Source: JAKRSD01 sp964473995 (GTDB lineage Bacteria > Bacteroidota > Bacteroidia > CAIKAF01). Taken from it: a DNA stretch of 32,561 nt. Of this stretch, positions 1-7,770 are shown one piece after another. Positions within the stretch are counted from its first letter, which is position 1. The number at the start of each line of letters is the position of its first letter. Position numbers and translations under genes: made by a program. The stretch spans positions 1-32,561 of the forward strand of contig CAYYRB010000024.1 of NCBI GenBank assembly GCA_964473995.1, given 5' to 3'. The notes under the pieces are model-generated. The model was not told the origin of the DNA. It saw only the letters and a program-made list of their open reading frames with translations, and did no database searches.

Positions 1-9
1 TTTACTCTT

Positions 10-45
10 GCCCTTCGATCCCGACAGATATCGTCGGGACAGGGC
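10..45. repeat. Nested inverted repeat downstream of fcl
   Basis: The inner stem TCCCGAC (19-25) pairs with GTCGGGA (33-39) around a GATATC-containing loop. An outer arm GCCCT (10-14) pairs with AGGGC (41-45). It lies about 50 nt past the fcl stop codon in the only non-coding DNA at the left edge (1-94). It could form an RNA hairpin at the end of the minus-strand operon, but no clean T-run follows it on that strand, so calling it a terminator is not safe. Similar GTCGGGA-type inverted repeats are, from memory, common between genes in Bacteroidota. Confidence 0.55.
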
Positions 46-94
46 AGCGAAGTTGCCCAATCTTGCATCTTGGCTCTTTACAAATTAAAAAAAA

Positions 95-1039
95 CTATCC
101 GCGGAAAGCCTGAAAATCCGTTTCGGCCAATTGGCGATAAACGCCTTGTATTCCTTCGCGGAGTGAAATTTCCGCTTTCCAGCCCAAGGCATTTATTTTA
201 GAGACATCCAATAATTTGCGTGGTGTACCGTCGGGTTTGGAGGTATCAAACACCAAGTCACCCTCAAAACCGACAACCTCCTTCACGGTTTCGGCCAACT
301 CACGAATAGTTACGTCCTCACCCGTGCCCACATTGATCCATTCCGGAACATCGTAATGCTGCATGAGGAAAACACAGGCTTGGGCCAGATCATCCACATG
401 CAAAAATTCACGGCGGGGCGTACCTGTACCCCAAACGGTCACCTCGGCGGCTGCGTTCACTTTCGCTTCGTGAAACTTGCGGATGAGTGCCGGTAAAACA
501 TGGGAATTATTCAAATCGTAATTGTCGTTGGGACCATACAAATTCGTAGGCATGGCCGAAATAAACCGACAGCCGTACTGATGTCTGAACGTCTCGGCCA
601 GTTTGATTCCCGCAATTTTGGCTATAGCGTAGGGCTCATTGGTAGGTTCGAGCGGACCGGTGAGCAGGTATTCCTCTTTGATGGGCTGTGGGCACATTTT
701 GGGATAAATACAGGACGATCCCAGAAAAAGCATTTTCTGTACCCCATAGGAATGAGAAGCCTTGATAACATTCGCTTCCATCATCAGGTTGTCGTACAGA
801 AAGTCTGCCCGATAGGTATTGTTGGCCCAGATACCGCCCACCTTGGCCGCGGCCAGAAAAACAAAATCGGGCTTTTCATCCCTGAAAAATGCATCCACGG
901 AGGCCTGATTGCGCAAATCCAATTCGGACGAAGTGCGGTGTATGATGTTGGCAAAGCCCTGTGACTTCAAATGCCTCACAAGAGCAGAACCGACCATGCC
1001 GCGATGACCGGCCACGTAAATGCGATGGTGTTTTTCCAT
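95..1039 (-). CDS. fcl: GDP-L-fucose synthase
   Basis: This 314-residue protein is of the extended short-chain dehydrogenase/reductase family. It converts GDP-4-keto-6-deoxy-D-mannose to GDP-L-fucose with NADPH in the cytoplasm. The N-terminal Rossmann motif GHRGMVGSA follows the first strand at residues 8-20. The catalytic Ser is in the SSCIYPK segment and the Tyr/Lys pair is in YAIAKIAG (YxxxK). Length matches the family (about 310-320). The start is the ATG at 1039, 5 nt after the gmd stop, so the two are almost certainly co-transcribed and perform consecutive steps. The product would feed fucosylated surface polysaccharide or glycoprotein synthesis; no glycosyltransferase is in view. Confidence 0.96.
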   Translation of the reverse strand: MEKHHRIYVAGHRGMVGSALVRHLKSQGFANIIHRTSSELDLRNQASVDAFFRDEKPDFVFLAAAKVGGIWANNTYRADFLYDNLMMEANVIKASHSYGVQKMLFLGSSCIYPKMCPQPIKEEYLLTGPLEPTNEPYAIAKIAGIKLAETFRHQYGCRFISAMPTNLYGPNDNYDLNNSHVLPALIRKFHEAKVNAAAEVTVWGTGTPRREFLHVDDLAQACVFLMQHYDVPEWINVGTGEDVTIRELAETVKEVVGFEGDLVFDTSKPDGTPRKLLDVSKINALGWKAEISLREGIQGVYRQLAETDFQAFRG

Positions 1040-1044
1040 GCCCG

Positions 1045-2157
1045 TTACTCGTGGTAATTCATCACGTTATGACCGCCTTTGAGCAGGTATTCGTCCCGAC
1101 GGAATAATTTCACATCGGCCCAGATCATGTCTTTCACCAATGATTTCAAATCGTGTTTGGGAACCCAACCCAATTTTTGGTTGGCTTTGGCGGGATTTCC
1201 GATCAGCAGATCCACCTCGGTAGGCCGGAAATAATTACGATCTACTTTAATGACTGCTTTTCCTTCAGGAAGTTGAAATTCCGGATTGTCGCATTTTTTC
1301 ACGATTCCCTCTTCGTCTTCTCCTTCTCCTGAAAATGCTAATTCAATGCCCAGCTCGGCAAAGGTCATCCGGCAAAAATCGCGCACGGTGGTGGTGATGC
1401 CGGTAGCGATGACAAAATCTTCCGGAGTATCCTGTTGCAGCATAAGGTACATGGCCTCCACGTAATCTTTTGCGTGGCCCCAGTCGCGCTGTGCGCTCAG
1501 ATTTCCGAGATACACCGTATCCTGCAGACCAAGCGCTATTTTGGCGGCTCCGCGTGTAATCTTTCTGGTAACAAACGTTTCGCCGCGCAAAGGAGATTCG
1601 TGGTTAAACAGAATTCCGTTTACGGCATACATGCCGTAAGCTTCCCGGTAATTTACGGTAATCCAATACCCGTATAATTTGGCACAGGCATAAGGAGAGC
1701 GGGGATAGAAAGGGGTACGTTCAGACTGGGGAATTTCCTGCACCAACCCATATAATTCGGAAGTGGATGCCTGATAAATACGTGTTTTTTGGGTGAGACC
1801 CAGCAGCCTGACGGCTTCCAAAATGCGCAGGGTTCCTATGCCGTCCACATTGGCCGTATATTCCGGAGTGTCGAAACTTACTTTCACATGGCTCATGGCG
1901 CCCAGGTTGTAAATTTCATCGGGCTGCACTTCCTGAATGATGCGGGTGAGGTTCATGCTGTCGCTCAGATCGCCGTAATGGAGCTTGAAGCGCACATTGC
2001 TCTCATGCGGGTCGCGGTAAAGGTGATCGATACGGTCGGTGTTGAATAAAGAACTTCTGCGTTTAATTCCATGCACCTCGTAGCCTTTACTCAAAAGCAA
2101 CTCGGCCAGATAGGCCCCATCCTGACCCGTAATGCCGGTAACCAGTGCTTTTTTCAT
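1045..2157 (-). CDS. gmd: GDP-mannose 4,6-dehydratase
   Basis: This enzyme dehydrates GDP-D-mannose to GDP-4-keto-6-deoxy-D-mannose, the substrate of the fcl product just downstream. The start is placed at ATG 2157 (MKKALVTGITGQDG), because the Rossmann motif GITGQDG follows at once; an upstream TTG at 2187 would add 10 residues not expected in the family. The protein is then 370 residues, as usual for Gmd. Visible motifs are the RRSSLFNT NADP-binding segment, YNLGAMSHVKVSF, ASTSELYG and the catalytic YACAK (YxxxK). The gene lies 31 nt after the response regulator stop, so read-through from the regulatory genes is possible. A weak -7-like box (TACCTTTA, about 2175-2182 on the minus strand) could give it its own promoter. 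Confidence 0.96.
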   Translation of the reverse strand: MKKALVTGITGQDGAYLAELLLSKGYEVHGIKRRSSLFNTDRIDHLYRDPHESNVRFKLHYGDLSDSMNLTRIIQEVQPDEIYNLGAMSHVKVSFDTPEYTANVDGIGTLRILEAVRLLGLTQKTRIYQASTSELYGLVQEIPQSERTPFYPRSPYACAKLYGYWITVNYREAYGMYAVNGILFNHESPLRGETFVTRKITRGAAKIALGLQDTVYLGNLSAQRDWGHAKDYVEAMYLMLQQDTPEDFVIATGITTTVRDFCRMTFAELGIELAFSGEGEDEEGIVKKCDNPEFQLPEGKAVIKVDRNYFRPTEVDLLIGNPAKANQKLGWVPKHDLKSLVKDMIWADVKLFRRDEYLLKGGHNVMNYHE

Positions 2158-2188
2158 AGGTTCAGATAATGCCGTAAAGGTAAGCACT

Positions 2189-2887
2189 TCATCTGATTTC
2201 CAACTTAAACCCTACCCCGTGTATATTGAGGATGTTCACCGTCGCGTCATCCTTCAGGTATTTTCTGAGTTTGGTGATGAACACGTCCATACTCCTGCCC
2301 GTAAAATAATCGTCTTTTCCCCACACGGAATTGAGCAAGACATCCCGCTCAACCACGGCATTACAATTCAGGCAGAGCAGCCGGAGAATTTTCGCCTCCT
2401 TGGCCGTGAGTTTATGAACAGATCCGGCAGAATCCGTTAAGGTAAGGTTTTTACTATCCAGCGTGTATCGTCCTATGGAAAACACGTCGGGTTCTTTCCG
2501 TTGTTTTCTTTTTCCGGTGCGCCGCAGCACATTCTCGATACGCAAGAGAAATTCGGCATTTTCAAAAGGCTTGGTGATGTAATCATCCGCACCCAGACTC
2601 AATCCTTTTACCTTATCTTCGGTAAGGCCCTTGGCCGTGAGAAAAATGACGGGCATTTCCGGTTCTGTTTTACGGATGTGCTCGGCTACGGCAAATCCGT
2701 CCTTCAGCGGCATCATCACGTCGAGCAGACACAAATCGAAAGGTTCTTCGTGGAAAGCCTGCAAAGCGGTTACCCCGTCGCTGCATAGTTTCACGTCGTA
2801 GCCTTCATCCTCCAGCAGATCCTTGATGACGAAACCCAGATTCAGGTCATCCTCGGCAAGTAAAATGCGTATCTCTTTTTTTTTCAT
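2189..2887 (-). CDS. OmpR-family response regulator, RprY-like
   Basis: This is a two-domain DNA-binding response regulator of about 232 residues. The receiver domain (about 5-120) has the acidic pair E12-D13-D14, the phosphoacceptor Asp at about residue 56 (LLDVMMP), Thr84 and Lys106 (ITKPF). The C-terminal winged helix (about 130-232) ends with the stretch GRSMDVFITKLRKYL and NIHGVGFKL, which is strongly reminiscent of Bacteroides RprY. The start is the ATG at 2887; a TTG at 2899 directly after the kinase stop would add four residues. It lies 12 nt downstream of the sensor kinase, its evident partner. Target genes are unknown, but gmd and fcl follow in the same direction and may be in the same transcript. 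Confidence 0.95.
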   Translation of the reverse strand: MKKKEIRILLAEDDLNLGFVIKDLLEDEGYDVKLCSDGVTALQAFHEEPFDLCLLDVMMPLKDGFAVAEHIRKTEPEMPVIFLTAKGLTEDKVKGLSLGADDYITKPFENAEFLLRIENVLRRTGKRKQRKEPDVFSIGRYTLDSKNLTLTDSAGSVHKLTAKEAKILRLLCLNCNAVVERDVLLNSVWGKDDYFTGRSMDVFITKLRKYLKDDATVNILNIHGVGFKLEIR

Positions 2888-2899
2888 ACGTGTACACAA

Positions 2900-4180
2900 T
2901 TATACCTCAATTACCGGAAGAATGATAGAAAACGTGCTTCCCTTTCCGGGCTCGCTCTCTACCCCGATTTTACCCCGATGGCTTTTTACGATTTTATTGA
3001 CATAATACAACCCCAAACCGAAACCTTTTACGTTATGCACATTCCCAGTACTCACGCGAAAAAATTTCTTGAAAATATATTTCTTGAAACGGGCCGGAAT
3101 ACCGATGCCGTTATCGGTGACCGAAATCACCAGTTTGCCTTTCTCATTATGTGTACAGATGCGGATTTGAGGGGCGCCTTCGGTGTATTTTAATGCGTTT
3201 CCCAACAGGTTAAAAATAATATTTCCCAAATGGTCCGGATCTCCCTTAACCGTATGTTTTTCTGCGTTGAGCTCGGACTGAAAACTACCCGCACGCTCTT
3301 CAATTTTCACACGGATGATTTCCGCTTCGCGAAGGATAAGCGCGTGAATATCCACGGGTTCCGTTTTGAATTTTGGCGCTTCGGCATCCAACACGGCAAT
3401 CTCCAAAATTTTATCTACATGGCTGCGCAGCCGCTGTCCTTCATCTTTGATGATTCTCGCATACCGGCGAATGCGTTCCGGATTGTCTTCGATGTTTGGC
3501 TTAAGGAGCGTCTCCGATGAAAGCATGATGGTGCTGATGGGCGTTTTGAACTCATGCGTCATATTGTTGATAAAATCGGCTTTTACCTCCGAAAGTTTTT
3601 TCTGTTTCAAAATCACATAAAGAATATAAATGAAAAAACAGATAATGACAAACAAGCCCAAGCCGGAGAGTATAAAGATGCGCATCTGGGAAAAAATGTA
3701 TTGTTTTTTCCATGGAAAATATACACCCACTTTATGGCTGTCCCGAGGAAGCATCTCCGGCGGCAGAGCGCGGTTTACCGTAAAAAGCCCTTCCTCTCCC
3801 GGCACGTTGGAATACCCTCTCCAGATAATGGAATCTTCAAAACAATCATACAATACATACTGGTATTCCGCTTCAATGCCGAATTTAGAGAATTCCAATT
3901 GCAACAAATTTTCCAAAAAACGGTGATTGATGGTATCGTTTACGTTCACCGTAAAGTACTCTTCCGTTACCTGCTCCACGGCTTCAATAGAGGATGTGCT
4001 GTCCCGCTTGTTTTTGTTTACTTCTTCGGCTACGCCGATCAAGGCAAGACTTACCTTATCATTAAACTGATTCTGGTTAAGTTCAAATGATTTATTGATG
4101 AAACTTACCTGCATCCAGATCAGCCCCGCTATGGCAAATACGGCAATAACCAGAATTCGGCGTATGGCTTGATTTTTCAA
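2900..4180 (-). CDS. Sensor histidine kinase, RprX-like
   Basis: This inner-membrane kinase has 426 residues. TM1 is at about 8-27, a periplasmic sensor at 28-165 and TM2 at about 167-191. HisKA follows with the phosphorylated His209 in THEFKTPIS. HATPase_c has the N box (NLLGNALKYTEG, about 324-335), G1 DNGIGIP (357-362), an F box and G2 GFGLGLYY (386-393). The start is TTG at 4180: there is no ATG before TM1, and an in-frame TAA lies four codons further upstream. The TTG overlaps the repaired TPR gene stop as TTGA, which implies translational coupling. It pairs with the response regulator that follows. The signal sensed cannot be read from the sequence; RprX of Bacteroides is linked to envelope and stress responses. 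Confidence 0.94.
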   Translation of the reverse strand: MKNQAIRRILVIAVFAIAGLIWMQVSFINKSFELNQNQFNDKVSLALIGVAEEVNKNKRDSTSSIEAVEQVTEEYFTVNVNDTINHRFLENLLQLEFSKFGIEAEYQYVLYDCFEDSIIWRGYSNVPGEEGLFTVNRALPPEMLPRDSHKVGVYFPWKKQYIFSQMRIFILSGLGLFVIICFFIYILYVILKQKKLSEVKADFINNMTHEFKTPISTIMLSSETLLKPNIEDNPERIRRYARIIKDEGQRLRSHVDKILEIAVLDAEAPKFKTEPVDIHALILREAEIIRVKIEERAGSFQSELNAEKHTVKGDPDHLGNIIFNLLGNALKYTEGAPQIRICTHNEKGKLVISVTDNGIGIPARFKKYIFKKFFRVSTGNVHNVKGFGLGLYYVNKIVKSHRGKIGVESEPGKGSTFSIILPVIEV

Positions 4181-5108
4181 GGTTTGTTGCTGTTATCTTT
4201 TTTTAGCCTGAATCCACCTTTCATAAACTGAAAAAAATCACGCCGGGTGTCCGCATCAGTAAATACCTTTTTCATCACCGAAAACATCCCCAACTCCCCA
4301 CTCTCATTCCCGGTCTGATTGTCGCTCTCGTTCCCATTCTCACTCTCATTCTGTTTCTCGCTCTGTCTCTCGCTCTGTTTCTCGCTCTGNNNNNNNNNNN
4401 NNNNNNNNNNNNNNNNNNNNNNNNNNNNNNNNNNNNNNNNNNNNNNNNNNNNNNNNNNNNNNNNNNNNNNNNNNNNNNNNNNNNNNNNNCATTCTCACTC
4501 TCATTCTGTTTCTCGCTCTGTCTCTCGCTCTGTTTCTCGCTCTGTTTCTCGCTCTGCGTCTTTCCGTCTATGATAAATGAAAACAACTCCTGTTCATTCG
4601 ACAATCGGTCGGCCTGCCGGTAATTACGATCGGCCTTTTCCTTCCATCCCAATTTCTCCTGCAGCAGGCCCAGATTATTGTGAGAAACGGAATCCTCGGG
4701 ATCTAAACGAAGGGCCGTTTCATAATCGGCAATGGCACCGTGAATATCGCCTAGACCATCACGAATGTAGGCTCTTCCTGCATATCGGTATGGATTTTCA
4801 GGTTCAAGACCTACGGCTCTATCCATAAACAGCAGTGCCAATCCCTTTTTTCCTGCATGAAAAAGGATGACTCCCTTTTCAAAAATAATTTCAGCAGAAT
4901 CCGGAGCAAGCTCATCCGCCAGATCGATCAGTTCCAACGCACGGGTGGTATTTCCTCTGCGCACCTCCATCCTGGCTCTTTCGCAATAAATGCGCGGACG
5001 AAGCGAGGGTTCTTGAGCAGCAAGCTGAATAAAACTTTTTTCTGCCTCCTCAAAGGAACCTTCCATCCCCCTGCGAATGGCATTCTCCAACAAACTATTC
5101 GTATGCAT
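4177..5108 (-). CDS. TPR protein with low-complexity tail (gap-interrupted)
   Basis: The start is ATG 5108 (MHTNSLLENAIRRG); a TTG at 5126 would add six residues. About four tetratricopeptide repeats occupy residues 7-165, including AEIIFEKGVILFHAGKKG and SVSHNNLGLLQEKLGW. A tail of repeated SEKQ/SERQ tetrapeptides and N/E/S runs follows. The 100-N gap falls in this tail. Read literally, the frame after the gap gives an implausible Arg-rich end stopping at 4275. Deleting one 55-nt flank copy plus the Ns (155 nt) gives an open frame of 258 codons. It continues GNESDNQTGNESG, then MKKVFTDADTRRDFFQF and ends KDNSNKP at TGA 4177-4179. That stop overlaps the kinase start. TPR modules mediate protein contacts, so a role in modulating the adjacent kinase is inference. 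The exact number of tail repeats is uncertain. Confidence 0.85.
4335..4544. repeat. 55-nt direct repeat flanking gap 1, inside a 12-nt tandem array
   Basis: Positions 4335-4389 and 4490-4544 match base for base. The sequence is a degenerate array of TTTCTCGCTCTG-like 12-nt units continuing to about 4557. On the coding (minus) strand these units encode SEKQ. Because units are 12 nt, gain or loss of a unit preserves the TPR reading frame. The repetitive content explains why a de Bruijn assembler stopped here. Confidence 0.93.
4390..4489. other. 100-N assembly gap 1
   Basis: Exactly 100 N characters, a standard scaffolding placeholder. The bases on each side (4335-4389 and 4490-4544) are identical over 55 nt, so the true gap is probably of negative length (an overlap) rather than 100 nt of missing sequence. 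Confidence 0.97.
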
Positions 5109-5207
5109 AAATCTTATACCTGACAAAATTCGAAAAATAAACGGATTATGCCTTGTAAAAACAGAGGATACCCGTCAAAAATTAAACACAGGGGCAGCGT
5201 GAATGTT

Positions 5208-5215
5208 TATCTTCG
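5208..5215 (+). promoter_or_regulatory. -7 box TATCTTCG 4 nt before the PIG-L gene ATG
   Basis: TATCTTCG differs by one base from the Bacteroidota -7 consensus TAnnTTTG. It ends at 5215 and the ATG is at 5220, so transcription would begin at or next to the start codon (leaderless mRNA). I see no good TTTG at the -33 position. Confidence 0.45.
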
Positions 5216-5219
5216 CGGT

Positions 5220-7757
5220 ATGACTAAAAAGAAAACGGAAATCCGCATTCTCCTTGTTATGCTGGGCGCGTGGATAATCGGCAGCCATGCGGCACTCCAT
5301 GCGCAACCGCCACGCACGCGTTCTGCCCATTCCGGAGAAATCCGCAACCAGATCAATCAACTCGGATCGTTCGTTTCGGTATTGTATGTGGCAGCCCACC
5401 CCGATGATGAAAACACGCGTATGCTAACCTGGCTATCGCGCTACAAAGGATTTCGAACCGCCTATCTTTCACTTACCCGCGGCGACGGGGGCCAAAATCT
5501 CATCGGCAGCGAACAGGGTATTGAGCTCGGAGGTATCCGCACGCAGGAACTTTTGGAGGCCCGCCACCGCGACGGCGCGGAACAATACTTTTCATCCGCT
5601 TACGATTTCGGATATTCCAAAAATCCGGAAGAAACCTTTTCGGTCTGGAATAGGGAAAAAATACTGGAGGAAACCGTATGGCTCATCCGCACATTAAAGC
5701 CCGACATCATCATCACCCGCTTTTCGCCCGAACCGAGTGCCACCCACGGACATCATACAGCCAGCGCGCAACTTGCGTTGGAAGCGTTTCACGCGGCCGC
5801 CGACCCTGAGCAGTTCCCCCAGCAGTTGCGCGAAACCGACGTATGGCAGGCCAAGAGAATTTTGTGGAACACCAGCTGGTTTTTTTACGGAACCAAGGAC
5901 TACGACAAAACCGGGTTGCTCAAACTAGATTTGGGCCAATACTTACCCCTTCTGGGGCAGAGCGTGGGCGAGATCGCAGCAGAAAGCCGAAGCTGTCACC
6001 GTTCGCAGGGATTTGGATCCGCAAGGCAACGGGGCGAGGAGATAGAATATCTGAAACACCTGGCCGGGGAGCCCGTTTCACTAAACGGAACCATTCAGGA
6101 TCTGGCAGAAGGCATAGAAACCGGATGGAGCCGACTGCCCGATGCGCAAAGAGCAGAAGCAATACACAAAAAGATACAGACCCAATGGTATCCCGAAAAA
6201 CCGGAGGCCATTGTTCCGCTGCTGTTGGAATTACGCCGGGAATTGAAAAAAATGCCACCCTCCTATTGGCGAAATAACAAACTGAAAAAAACGGAGGATC
6301 TGATTTCGGAATGCCTCGGATGGTTTGCAGAGGCACTTTTGCAGCATGCCGAAATCATACCGGGCGACAGCGTAAAAGGTAAAATAGAGCTGATTACGCG
6401 CAGTGAAACTCCCGTCCGAATCGGCCGCATATTCAGAAACAAAGAATTAATTGCCGAAAATATATCACTTGAATATAACAAACCAAAAACCATTTCCTGT
6501 GACTTCGTTGCCCCAAACGATTTGCCGCTCTCCCATCCCTTTTGGGCAGAAAAAGAGCCCGAAAAAGGCATGCTTCAGGCCGGTGCTCCCTCCAGTGCCG
6601 TAAGGCCGGGAAGTGTGTTACCGATTCGTTTTTTCGCAGAGTTGTTTATCGGGGAAGAAACAGATCCGATGACTGTGGAAATTCCACCGGTATACAAATT
6701 TACCGACCCTGAAAAGGGCGAATTGTACACGCCTGTGACTGTGGTTTCCGAGGTATCCGTAAACCCGAAAAAGGAACTGATCCTGATGAAAAAAGATGAA
6801 ATAAAGTCAGCCACCATAACACTGCGTTCTCATTCTGCAGTGGAAAAAAAGGGAATTCTAACGTTTGATTTAAGCGGGAATTTGTCTGTTATTCCCGAGT
6901 CGGCAGAGATTACGCTGAAAGGAAAAAATACGGAGCTGGATTTTACCTTTGAAATAAAGGGCGATTCGGGTACGTTGCGCCCAAAATTCACGGTAAATAA
7001 AAAGGAATTCACCCATTCCTTTAAAAAAATAAATTATCCGCATATTCCGGCAATTACGCTACAAAATAAGGCAGAGCTGAGGGTGAAATCTGCCCGTGTT
7101 ATACACAATCCCGATTTGCGCATCGGTTATCTGAGCGGAGCCGGAGATGAAGTCTATTCCATTCTTTGCGAAATTGGGTATAAACCTAAATTACTCACTC
7201 CGGAAGAACTTAAACCCGAAATACTGAACAATCTGGACGTGATCGTAATGGGTGTAAGAGCCTACAACACCAATGCCATGCTCAACCTGAAGCGGAAAGA
7301 ATTGATGGATTTTATCTACAACGGCGGACGGCTCGTGGTACAATATAACACCTCGGGTAACCTGGCAGCCGACCCGACAGGACCTTATCCTTTCAAAATA
7401 AGCCGAAACAGAATTACCGAAGAACAGGCTGAACTGGAAATAACACAGCCCGGGCATTTTGTTTTTCGACATCCCAATCCAATTTCAAAAAATGACTTCA
7501 ACGGATGGGTTCAGGAACGCGGACTGTATTTTCTCACGGACCTGGCGAAAGAATACAATGACCTGCTGCAGGGAAACGACCGGGGCGAAGAAAAACGGAG
7601 AGGCATGTTGGTGCATACCCCCTACGGCAAAGGACATTATTTTTACACGGGTCTCTCCTTTTTCAGGCAGCTTCCTTATGGCCATGAAGGCGCCGTAAAA
7701 CTATTTGTGAACCTGCTGGAAGGGAAACCGGAAAAAGTAAAAAACCGAAAACCTTAA
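5220..7757 (+). CDS. Secreted PIG-L family deacetylase, large form
   Basis: The protein has 845 residues. I chose ATG 5220 over the in-frame ATG 5148 because a signal peptide starts there (basic MTKKKTEIR, hydrophobic core 10-25, AxA-type end near HAALHAQP). The LmbE/PIG-L zinc motif AHPDDE is at 59-64, followed by SLTRGDGGQNLIG; a distal His-rich segment (ATHGHH) supplies another likely zinc ligand. The family removes N-acetyl groups from GlcNAc-type substrates. The C-terminal ~550 residues contain beta-rich segments and a late alpha/beta domain (VIMGVRAYNTN, then NGGRLVVQYNTSG) resembling a glutamine-amidotransferase-like fold. This long architecture is common in Bacteroidota, but its substrate is unknown. 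It is divergent from the TPR gene and followed 13 nt later by prfB. Confidence 0.92.
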   Translation: MTKKKTEIRILLVMLGAWIIGSHAALHAQPPRTRSAHSGEIRNQINQLGSFVSVLYVAAHPDDENTRMLTWLSRYKGFRTAYLSLTRGDGGQNLIGSEQGIELGGIRTQELLEARHRDGAEQYFSSAYDFGYSKNPEETFSVWNREKILEETVWLIRTLKPDIIITRFSPEPSATHGHHTASAQLALEAFHAAADPEQFPQQLRETDVWQAKRILWNTSWFFYGTKDYDKTGLLKLDLGQYLPLLGQSVGEIAAESRSCHRSQGFGSARQRGEEIEYLKHLAGEPVSLNGTIQDLAEGIETGWSRLPDAQRAEAIHKKIQTQWYPEKPEAIVPLLLELRRELKKMPPSYWRNNKLKKTEDLISECLGWFAEALLQHAEIIPGDSVKGKIELITRSETPVRIGRIFRNKELIAENISLEYNKPKTISCDFVAPNDLPLSHPFWAEKEPEKGMLQAGAPSSAVRPGSVLPIRFFAELFIGEETDPMTVEIPPVYKFTDPEKGELYTPVTVVSEVSVNPKKELILMKKDEIKSATITLRSHSAVEKKGILTFDLSGNLSVIPESAEITLKGKNTELDFTFEIKGDSGTLRPKFTVNKKEFTHSFKKINYPHIPAITLQNKAELRVKSARVIHNPDLRIGYLSGAGDEVYSILCEIGYKPKLLTPEELKPEILNNLDVIVMGVRAYNTNAMLNLKRKELMDFIYNGGRLVVQYNTSGNLAADPTGPYPFKISRNRITEEQAELEITQPGHFVFRHPNPISKNDFNGWVQERGLYFLTDLAKEYNDLLQGNDRGEEKRRGMLVHTPYGKGHYFYTGLSFFRQLPYGHEGAVKLFVNLLEGKPEKVKNRKP

Positions 7758-7758
7758 G

Positions 7759-7766
7759 TATATTTG
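7759..7766 (+). promoter_or_regulatory. -7 box TATATTTG 4 nt before the prfB ATG
   Basis: TATATTTG fits TAnnTTTG exactly. It begins two bases after the deacetylase stop codon and ends 4 nt before the prfB ATG (7771), which predicts a leaderless transcript. No clear -33 TTTG is visible upstream. Confidence 0.5.
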
Positions 7767-7770
7767 TGGC

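Noticed and set aside
4275..4389. Arg-rich C-terminus of the TPR protein (repeated RARNRARD) read straight through the Ns
   Set aside because: It depends on the arbitrary 100-N length. The frame repaired by removing 155 nt gives an acidic/polar tail and a stop that overlaps the next start, so the Arg-rich end is an artefact.
5148..5219. Earlier ATG of the PIG-L gene at 5148
   Set aside because: The added 24 residues are basic and unlike a signal peptide. A clear signal peptide and a -7 box point to ATG 5220.
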